Positions 1 through 5,258 of a stretch of 5,258 nucleotides of DNA are shown here, one piece after another (the first letter of the stretch is position 1; each line of letters opens with the position of its first letter). The stretch comes from Actinomycetes bacterium (GTDB lineage: Bacteria > Actinomycetota > Acidimicrobiia > Acidimicrobiales > Acidimicrobiaceae): contig JAJYVK010000154.1 in assembly GCA_021792075.1 (NCBI GenBank), forward strand, positions 1 through 5,258, read 5' to 3'. The notes under the pieces were generated by a model, which was not told the origin of the DNA, did not search any database, and worked only from the letters and a program-made list of their open reading frames with translations. Position numbers and translations under genes: made by a program.

Positions 1-656
1 GAAATTCGGTCTGCATCGATCTTTCGAACCATGTACCTGGGGCTAGCCTCTTCAGAGCTAATCCCCGACTGTCCCGCCTCCGGCTTGCGAATGCCTTCAC
101 CGAGCTCACCCGACCAGTGGACTATCCCTTCGTAATCTTTCGAGCCCTGAGGGGAAGTCGCCCTCATCCAGCCGGACGTAAGCTCGTCGTCACCCACACG
201 CCAGTCTTCCCATGGAAGCCGCTTGGGAGTACCATCGTTGTTTACGACAAGCTCCTTTTTGGTATAGATCGCCTCCCGCCGCGAGGTGAAAGAGAACTCG
301 AGGATCTTCGACTCCGTTATCGCTTCGGTTGGGCACGCCTCCACACAGAGGTCACAGTGGATGCAGCGGAGAAAGTTGATCTCATAGACGTATCCGTAGC
401 GCTCGCCGGGAGAGACCGGCGCATCCAGAGGGTTGTCTTTCCCCCGCACGTAGATACATCCAACTGGGCACACTCCTGCACAGAGTTCGCAGCCAATGCA
501 CTTCTCGCTGCCATCTTCGTATCTATTGAGCACATGGCGGCCGTGAAAGCGTGGAGGCTTCTTCCGTTTCTCCTCTGGGTACTGTTTGGTGACCCGAGGC
601 TGAACGACCTGTTCAATTGTGACTTTGAAGCCTTTCAGAGCATCAAACATAGCCAT
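1..656 (-). CDS. nuoI: NADH-quinone oxidoreductase subunit I (NuoI), 3' end cut by window edge
   Basis: This is the 8Fe ferredoxin-like subunit of complex I. It sits at the junction of the peripheral and membrane arms and carries clusters N6a and N6b, which hand electrons to the terminal cluster N2 near the quinone. The frame opens with ATG at 656, directly after the nuoH stop, behind a good ribosome binding site, and stays open for 218 codons to the window edge. Two canonical 4Fe-4S motifs are visible: CIGCELCAGVCP (C53, C56, C59, C63) and CIHCDLCVEACP (C98, C101, C104, C108). The usual IYTKKEL segment follows at about 130-136. Family members such as those of E. coli and Thermus end near 180 residues. 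Here about 80 further residues follow residue 138, containing LPWEDW, GWMRATSPQG and HWSGELG, and no stop has been reached. There is no membrane segment in the visible part. The family call is very secure. The true C-terminus is not visible. Confidence 0.97.
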   Translation of the reverse strand, partial: MAMFDALKGFKVTIEQVVQPRVTKQYPEEKRKKPPRFHGRHVLNRYEDGSEKCIGCELCAGVCPVGCIYVRGKDNPLDAPVSPGERYGYVYEINFLRCIHCDLCVEACPTEAITESKILEFSFTSRREAIYTKKELVVNNDGTPKRLPWEDWRVGDDELTSGWMRATSPQGSKDYEGIVHWSGELGEGIRKPEAGQSGISSEEASPRYMVRKIDADRI

Positions 657-1844
657 CTAATCCACCCCCTTCGTCCCTACCGAACGATTTCGGCCAAGAC
701 GGACCTGATCGCTGAGATTTCCAATTCCGCTGGCCCGTGCCAGAAGACCGCCCAAAATAAGGACGAGTACGAATATCCCGAAACCCAGATAGCTCGATAC
801 CTGCATTCCGGCGATGATCAAGAACCAGGCGAGCGACGCCGGAATAAGGACCTTCCATCCGAGTGTCATCAGCTGGTCGTAGCGCAGACGCGGGAGGGCA
901 GCTCGAACCCATACATAGAAGTACAGAAACACCCCTGTCTTGATGAGAAACCAGATTATCGGCCAGATCCAGCTCGGGCCTACGATGTCCGGACCCGACG
1001 CACCGCCGAAGAAAAGAGTCACTATAACTGCGGACATGGTTACCGTGTTCATGAACTCCGCAAGGAAAAAGAGGGCGAAGCGCAGTGAAGAGTACTCGGT
1101 GTGAAATCCTCCGACCAGTTCCGACTCCGCCTCTACCAGGTCGAATGGAGGGCGGTTCATCTCTGCGGTTATCGCCACCAAAAAGATGAGAAACGGCACG
1201 ATTCCCAAACGAATCAGGTTCCACCTTGGAATGAAGCCGAGATAGGTACCTATCTGCGAGGTGACTATATCCCTCGTGGAGAGTGAGCCGGTTATCAGCA
1301 CGACCGCCGCGATAGACAGCCCCATGGCCGCCTCATAGGAGATCATCTGGGCGGTTGCCCTGACGGCTCCAAGCAGAGGATACTTGGATCCTGAACCCCA
1401 CCCAGCCAGCGTCACGCCGTATACCGAAATGGACGACATCACCAACAGGAAGAGAATCCCCATCGGAGGATCGGCGACCTGAAGCTCGGTGGTGTGACCG
1501 AATATATGGACCACCCCGCCGACTGGCACGATTGCAAAGACGAGAAACGCTGGAATAACCGAAAGGTAGGGAGCCAGTTTGAAAACGGCCCGGTCGGCTG
1601 AATCCGGCACAAGGTCCTCTTTGAAGAAGAGCTTCATCCCGTCCGCGAGAGTCTGAAGGATCCCAAACGGACCAGCCCTATTCGGTCCAATCCGGTTCTG
1701 CATGTCTGAGAGAACCTTGCGTTCGAACCAGATCATCAGCAACACGCTCACAAGCAGGACGGCAAAGGCAACAACCACCTTGAGAAGGACGATCAGGATT
1801 ACCGCCAGGGTAACGCCATGTAAGAATAGCGGGTCAGATCCCAT
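657..1844 (-). CDS. nuoH: NADH-quinone oxidoreductase subunit H (NuoH), complete
   Basis: NuoH (ND1 / Nqo8 family) is the membrane subunit that anchors the peripheral arm and forms much of the quinone-binding chamber, linking quinone reduction to proton translocation. The gene is intact at 395 aa. About nine hydrophobic membrane segments can be seen, roughly at residues 15-40, 88-110, 127-150, 165-186, 212-227, 254-280, 293-315, 330-348 and 350-370. Family signatures are present: FERKVLSDMQNRIGPNRAGP (40-59) with LADGMKLFFKED (66-77), and the acidic quinone-site loop RPPFDLVEAESELVGGFHTE (231-250). The protein is longer than the E. coli form (about 325 aa), through the loop around 113-127 and a ninth hydrophobic segment plus a basic tail at the C-terminus. 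I recall such lengths from actinobacterial homologues. The ATG at 1844 shares one base with the nuoG stop (TAATG) and has a well-placed ribosome binding site. The stop TAG is at 659-657. Confidence 0.98.
   Translation of the reverse strand: MGSDPLFLHGVTLAVILIVLLKVVVAFAVLLVSVLLMIWFERKVLSDMQNRIGPNRAGPFGILQTLADGMKLFFKEDLVPDSADRAVFKLAPYLSVIPAFLVFAIVPVGGVVHIFGHTTELQVADPPMGILFLLVMSSISVYGVTLAGWGSGSKYPLLGAVRATAQMISYEAAMGLSIAAVVLITGSLSTRDIVTSQIGTYLGFIPRWNLIRLGIVPFLIFLVAITAEMNRPPFDLVEAESELVGGFHTEYSSLRFALFFLAEFMNTVTMSAVIVTLFFGGASGPDIVGPSWIWPIIWFLIKTGVFLYFYVWVRAALPRLRYDQLMTLGWKVLIPASLAWFLIIAGMQVSSYLGFGIFVLVLILGGLLARASGIGNLSDQVRLGRNRSVGTKGVD
665..671 (-). promoter_or_regulatory. Ribosome binding site of nuoI
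   Basis: On the reverse strand AAGGGGG lies 8 nt before the ATG at 656, inside the last codons of nuoH. Because the nuoH stop and the nuoI start are adjacent (TAGATG), ribosomes finishing nuoH can reinitiate here. It supports the ATG at 656 over the second in-frame ATG at 650. Confidence 0.7.
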
Positions 1845-4486
1845 TACGCACGCTCCACCTTGACATAGTTGACTGTCTCATCGGCACGGACCGGCGAGAA
1901 CCCGGAGATGAAAAATGATCCGCGTACAATTTCAACGGCCCCGTTGCGCACGGAATCCTCTACTTCCACCTCGAACACCGCCCCGCCGCCTGCCTTGTCA
2001 GAGACACGAACAGAACCGCCCTTTTCGACTCCAAGTTCTTTTGCGGTCCTGGGGGAGACTCGGCACTTCGCCTCCACTATCAGGCGTGAAAGGTGTGGGC
2101 TGTTTTTGAGATGCTCGCCTTGGGAGTAGAGCTTGCGGGAGTATTCAAGCGCCAGATGGCCGGTCGGTTGAACCGAGGCAAGCGGCCAAATCGGCGCGCC
2201 TAACACTTTGGTGGACAGAGATTGCGGTGTTCCGGTGACATCCTCATCTGTCTCTTCGTTTTCCTCGTCCTCAACATAGGCCGTCTTCGAGGACGCAAGA
2301 CCTTGATTCCAGACCGAGGCGATGCCGGGAGTGGAGACCTGATCGAGCAGAGCTTTCGGCCTGATCGCTACGGCTGTCGCTGAAATTGGCACCACCATCC
2401 CGTCAACGGTTGCCGTCTTTGTCAAACGATGAAAAGACAGGCCCCAGTGGACGGGCGATACTTGTGCGATTTCATCCAATATCTCTGCCGGAGACCCGAA
2501 CCCGAGATCCTCACCCAGCTCGAGCGCGATCTCACTGGCAATTGTCCAGTCGGACCGGCAGACACCTGGAGGCGTCACCTTCTGGTTGAGTGTGAAGACG
2601 CGGCTCTCAAGATTAGTAGTTGTGCCAGACTTCTCCGCAAAGGCGGCAGCCGGCAACACAATATCGGCTTTCTCGCTTGTTGCACTCAAGAAAGTATCCA
2701 CGCTCACAACGAAGCCGACCCTGTCGAGAGCGGCATTCGCCAGCTCCGTATCGATGAAGTCCTGCCTCGGGTCCGATCCGACGATGAACGCTATATCAAG
2801 CTCGCCCTGGAGAGCTCCCTTGAGCATCTCCTTGACTCCCTTGCCTACTTGGGAAGGCAGAACAGCCCATTTTTGGCGAAGCGTCGGCGAGGCGTTCTCA
2901 AGACGAATTCTTCCCGGCAACAGCCCTGGCGCACCACCAAGATCTGTGCTCCCGCTGAAGTTGGAAGATCTGAGAGTTATAAGGAACTTGGCCTTCGGAA
3001 GCGCACGGGAAAGCTCTACCGCAAATGCTTCGACAACCGACTGGTCCCAGGCAAGATTTTCTCGGCCAAGCAGCACTACAAGCCCCTCGCCGTCAGAGCC
3101 AACTCCTTGTTTTGAAAGGACCGCCGCTATCTCAGCAAACTTCGAGCCCTCATGGAGCAAACCCTTCGCTAGCAGTTGAAGCTGGTCGACGGTCACAGTA
3201 GCCGACACCTCGCTCAGCTTGTCAAGCGATGTTGCTCTGGTCCCTATTGTGACCATCTTGGTCTTACCGGACCTGACAGCATCCCTGAGCCGGAGGAAGA
3301 GCACCGGTATCTCCTCTTTGATATCACCGGTGAACGCTAGAACCGCCTTAGCAGACATGGCCTCGTTTATCGTGGCCCGCGGAAGACTGGCAATAACCTC
3401 GCCCCTTAGGCCGTCGCCCAGCTGAGAGTCGACGGAGTCCGTGCCGATGACACCTTTGGCCAACTTGACCCACGCGTAGACATCCTCATTTGTCAGCCTC
3501 GAACCCAGAATGAAGCCGATTCGGCCAGCGTTGCCTGCTCCCCTGGCCTCGGAAATCTTTGAACCTATAAGAGAAAGCGCACTGGCCCAGGTGGTCTCCA
3601 CGAGCTCGTCGCCCTTGCGTATCAAGGGAGCCGTCAGCCTCTCTGGAGAGTTGATCGCCTCGAACCCAAATCTTCCCTTGTCACAGAGCCAGCCGTGATT
3701 GACCGAGTCCGAATCCAGGCCCAGATATCTCGTGACCTCATTTTGCGATGACTGAACCATCATCCGGCAACCCATGGAGCAGGTGGTGCAGCTCGACTCG
3801 ACCTGGGAAAGATCCCATGGACGTGCCTTGAACCTGTAAGGTGTAGCTGTCAGGGCTCCAACGGGACAGATCTGAACAGTGTTGCCTGAAAAATAAGACG
3901 AGAACGGCCTTTCTGGAAAAACATTGACCTCGGTGTGGTCACCTCGCCCGAAAAATTCGATCAGCGCATCGCCGGCAACCAAATCTGCGAATCTAGTGCA
4001 TCGATCACACTGAATGCACCGCTCTCGGTCGAGGTAAACCAGCTCAGAGATGGCGATCGGCTTCTCCCAGTGCCGTTTCTCCTCGATGAAACGGCTCTCC
4101 CCAGGCCCGTATGCCAGCGTCTGATCTTGGAGTGGGCATTCACCGCCCTTGTCGCAGGTGGGACAGTCCAGCGGGTGGTTTATCAGAAGAAACTCGAGGA
4201 CTCCATCCTGGGCCTTTTTAACCTTTTCCGATTCGGTGACGACCTCCATGCCCTCGTTTACTGGGAGATAACAGGAAGGCTGGAGCGTGAAGCCTCTCGG
4301 CCCCTTGACCTCCACCAGACACATTCGGCACATACCCACCTGCGGCAGCCGGTTGTGAAAACAGAAGCGAGGAATGAAGACTCCTGCCTTCTCCGCCGCC
4401 TCGATGAGGAGTTCTCCACTCTTGGCTTGGATCTCCCTACCGTCGATGGAAATCGTTATCAAATTCTGAGAAACATCAGTGGACAA
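1844..4486 (-). CDS. nuoG: NADH-quinone oxidoreductase subunit G (NuoG), complete
   Basis: NuoG is the large iron-sulfur subunit of the peripheral arm, passing electrons from NuoF towards NuoI. Numbering is from the TTG at 4486 (880 aa). The N-terminal 2Fe-2S ferredoxin domain has C42, C53, C56 and C72 (N1b). H104, C108, C111 and C117 fit N5 (HPLDCPTC...EC). C157, C160, C163 and C207 fit N4. C233, C236, C240 and C268 (CTTCSMGC, then C268) fit N7. A molybdopterin-oxidoreductase-like domain follows, with the typical ADIVLP...E..GT..N.E.R stretch near 605-632; in this family it binds no molybdenum. An acidic linker (738-749) leads to the C-terminal dinucleotide-binding-like domain. The start is a judgement. 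TTG at 4486 has a strong Shine-Dalgarno stretch 7 nt upstream and gives a normal N-terminus before ITISIDGREI. ATG at 4525 would add 13 residues and overlap nuoF by 50 nt, but has no convincing ribosome binding site. A still longer open frame to 4648 reads into nuoF and is unlikely to be used. Confidence 0.96.
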   Translation of the reverse strand: MSTDVSQNLITISIDGREIQAKSGELLIEAAEKAGVFIPRFCFHNRLPQVGMCRMCLVEVKGPRGFTLQPSCYLPVNEGMEVVTESEKVKKAQDGVLEFLLINHPLDCPTCDKGGECPLQDQTLAYGPGESRFIEEKRHWEKPIAISELVYLDRERCIQCDRCTRFADLVAGDALIEFFGRGDHTEVNVFPERPFSSYFSGNTVQICPVGALTATPYRFKARPWDLSQVESSCTTCSMGCRMMVQSSQNEVTRYLGLDSDSVNHGWLCDKGRFGFEAINSPERLTAPLIRKGDELVETTWASALSLIGSKISEARGAGNAGRIGFILGSRLTNEDVYAWVKLAKGVIGTDSVDSQLGDGLRGEVIASLPRATINEAMSAKAVLAFTGDIKEEIPVLFLRLRDAVRSGKTKMVTIGTRATSLDKLSEVSATVTVDQLQLLAKGLLHEGSKFAEIAAVLSKQGVGSDGEGLVVLLGRENLAWDQSVVEAFAVELSRALPKAKFLITLRSSNFSGSTDLGGAPGLLPGRIRLENASPTLRQKWAVLPSQVGKGVKEMLKGALQGELDIAFIVGSDPRQDFIDTELANAALDRVGFVVSVDTFLSATSEKADIVLPAAAFAEKSGTTTNLESRVFTLNQKVTPPGVCRSDWTIASEIALELGEDLGFGSPAEILDEIAQVSPVHWGLSFHRLTKTATVDGMVVPISATAVAIRPKALLDQVSTPGIASVWNQGLASSKTAYVEDEENEETDEDVTGTPQSLSTKVLGAPIWPLASVQPTGHLALEYSRKLYSQGEHLKNSPHLSRLIVEAKCRVSPRTAKELGVEKGGSVRVSDKAGGGAVFEVEVEDSVRNGAVEIVRGSFFISGFSPVRADETVNYVKVERA
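1853..1861 (-). promoter_or_regulatory. Ribosome binding site of nuoH
   Basis: Reverse-strand AAGGTGGAG ends 8 nt before the ATG at 1844 and is embedded in the last codons of nuoG. With the TAATG stop/start overlap it fits translational coupling of nuoG and nuoH and fixes the nuoH start. Confidence 0.75.
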
Positions 4487-5258
4487 AAGGACACCCTTCT
4501 TCCTTAATGTGGACCATGAACTCATCCCGAAACATCTTGATTGCGCTAACCACAGATGAGGGGATTGACGGGCCCAACACACAAATTGTCGTCTGCTGTG
4601 GCGGCCAGGTGAGGCCGGGAGCGATGTTGTCGCATGCGTCCAGAACAAGATCCAGATCGGTCTCGGTGCCCGAGCCCAGTTCGAGCCTGTGCATTATCTT
4701 CTCGATCCAGCCCGACCCTTCACGGCAAGGGGTGCACTGGCCACAGGACTCTCTGTAGAAAAACTTCGTGATACGCCAGGCCGCTCGCACCGCGCAGGAT
4801 TGGTCGTCAAGAACGATGATGGAACCCGATCCAAGCATCGAGCCTGCCTGGGCAACCTCGTCCTGTCCCAGCGGAAGATCTAGGTTCTCGGGTCCGAACC
4901 ACGGGGCGGACACACCGCCCGGAATGAAGGCCTTCACGCTCCGGCCTTCCCTCAAGCCGCCTCCCAGCTCAGGATCGAAGATTAGGTCCCTGAATGTCTT
5001 GGAGGTCATCTCGAGTTCGTAATTCCCTGGTCGTAGAACATCCCCCGAAAGTGCAAAGAGCCTCGTGCCGGTGGAGCGCCCCTTGCCCAAAGCGGCGAAC
5101 GCCTTGCCGCCATTGGCGACGATCCACGGAATGTTCGACATGGTCTCGACGTTGTTGACAATCGTTGGCGCGCCATAAAGTCCGATGACCGCCGGAAAGT
5201 ATGGGGGCTTGATCCGTGGATAGCCGCGCTTACCCTCCAAGGACTCAATCAGCGCCGT
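4476..5258 (-). CDS. nuoF: NADH-quinone oxidoreductase subunit F (NuoF), C-terminal 260 residues
   Basis: NuoF (51 kDa / Nqo1 family) holds the NADH and FMN sites and cluster N3, the entry point for electrons into complex I. The 5' part is outside the window. The frame is open at the right edge and begins TALIESLEGKRGYPR, the stretch that normally follows the CGEE motif near residue 180 of the family, so the FMN/NADH fold is mostly missing here. Visible parts are the APTIVNNVETMSNIP segment, the SLBB domain (about 5098-4880, with SGDVLRPGNYEL), and the N3 motif CGQCTPC at 4745-4725. The fourth N3 ligand is most likely the Cys at 4583 in TTICVLG, 47 residues after the third Cys. That is longer than the roughly 40 usual in the family, because of extra sequence around GLTWPPQQ. 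The protein ends GCPFVH, with TGA at 4478-4476. An apparent start at TTG 5240 is an internal Leu codon, not the gene start. Confidence 0.97.
   Translation of the reverse strand, partial: TALIESLEGKRGYPRIKPPYFPAVIGLYGAPTIVNNVETMSNIPWIVANGGKAFAALGKGRSTGTRLFALSGDVLRPGNYELEMTSKTFRDLIFDPELGGGLREGRSVKAFIPGGVSAPWFGPENLDLPLGQDEVAQAGSMLGSGSIIVLDDQSCAVRAAWRITKFFYRESCGQCTPCREGSGWIEKIMHRLELGSGTETDLDLVLDACDNIAPGLTWPPQQTTICVLGPSIPSSVVSAIKMFRDEFMVHIKEEGCPFVH
4494..4505 (-). promoter_or_regulatory. Ribosome binding site deciding the TTG start of nuoG
   Basis: Reverse-strand AAGGAAGAAGGG lies inside the nuoF C-terminal codons (Lys-Glu-Glu-Gly) and ends 7 nt before TTG at 4486. The alternative ATG at 4525 has only a weak CGGG abutting it, and TTG at 4462 has no purine run upstream. 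The spacing therefore favours the TTG, giving an 11-nt overlap with nuoF. The stretch also encodes protein, so it could be coincidental. Confidence 0.6.

Noticed and set aside
117..1088. A 323-codon open frame on the forward strand spanning the nuoI/nuoH junction.
   Set aside because: It is antisense to two clear complex I genes, its product resembles no family I know, and its opening part mirrors codons of NuoI. Long antisense frames are common opposite GC-biased genes.
643..1224. A 193-codon reverse-strand open frame overlapping nuoH in another frame.
   Set aside because: The nuoH frame is intact with full family motifs, so this is an out-of-frame shadow and not evidence of a frameshift.
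2429..3115. A 228-codon forward-strand open frame, with a 197-codon one overlapping it (2586-3179).
   Set aside because: Both lie wholly opposite nuoG, have low-complexity, Arg/Ser-rich products and no recognisable domain.
3935..4507. A 190-codon forward-strand open frame.
   Set aside because: It is antisense to the cysteine-rich N-terminal part of nuoG, whose iron-sulfur motifs are unmistakable in the other strand.
4487..4648. An upstream extension of nuoG by 54 residues to ATG 4648.
   Set aside because: It would overlap nuoF by more than 170 nt, including the N3 cysteine region, and the extra residues do not look like a NuoG N-terminus.
5006..5248. An 80-codon reverse-strand open frame at the right edge.
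   Set aside because: It is out of frame with the clear NuoF coding sequence and has no recognisable content.
1..5258. A possible new defence, mobile or RNA-based system hidden in the window.
   Set aside because: Every base is accounted for by four adjoining complex I genes on one strand. There is no intergenic space, no visible repeat array and no transfer signature.

Overview
The whole window is one reverse-strand stretch of a nuo operon, which encodes respiratory complex I (proton-translocating NADH:quinone oxidoreductase). Read in the direction of transcription, from high to low coordinates, it holds the C-terminal 260 residues of nuoF (5258-4476), a complete nuoG (4486-1844), a complete nuoH (1844-657) and the first 218 codons of nuoI (656 to the window edge). 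This F-G-H-I order is the standard bacterial nuo order. The upstream genes (usually nuoA-E) and downstream genes (usually nuoJ-N) should lie just outside the window.

There is no intergenic DNA. nuoF and nuoG overlap by 11 nt if the preferred TTG start of nuoG is right. nuoG and nuoH share one base (TAATG). nuoI starts on the base after the nuoH stop (TAGATG). Each downstream gene has a purine-rich Shine-Dalgarno stretch inside the end of the previous gene, so the cluster looks like one translationally coupled message. I see no internal promoter, terminator, RNA gene, repeat, mobile element or CRISPR array. Long open frames on the forward strand, up to 323 codons, are shadows of these genes.

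Together the genes describe an electron path. NuoF takes electrons from NADH through FMN (the FMN part is upstream of the window) to cluster N3. NuoG passes them along N1b, N4 and N5 and also carries the ligands for N7. NuoI carries N6a and N6b towards the quinone site, and NuoH is the membrane subunit that forms much of the quinone chamber and couples to proton pumping. All iron-sulfur ligands expected in the visible parts are present, so the enzyme looks functional.

The organism is a bacterium with moderately GC-rich DNA. From memory of the families, the NuoH sequence style (long HTTELQVADPP loop, EAESELVGGFHTEYSS quinone loop, 395 residues), the NuoF tail ending in a GCPF motif and the long NuoI tail point to Actinobacteria (Actinomycetota), perhaps a deep-branching class such as Acidimicrobiia. 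That is an inference without a database search. This is essentially a core housekeeping region. The only things worth a second look are lineage-type variations: an enlarged spacing before the fourth N3 cysteine in NuoF, a long C-terminal tail on NuoI, an acidic linker in NuoG and a non-ATG nuoG start. I found no sign of a new system.
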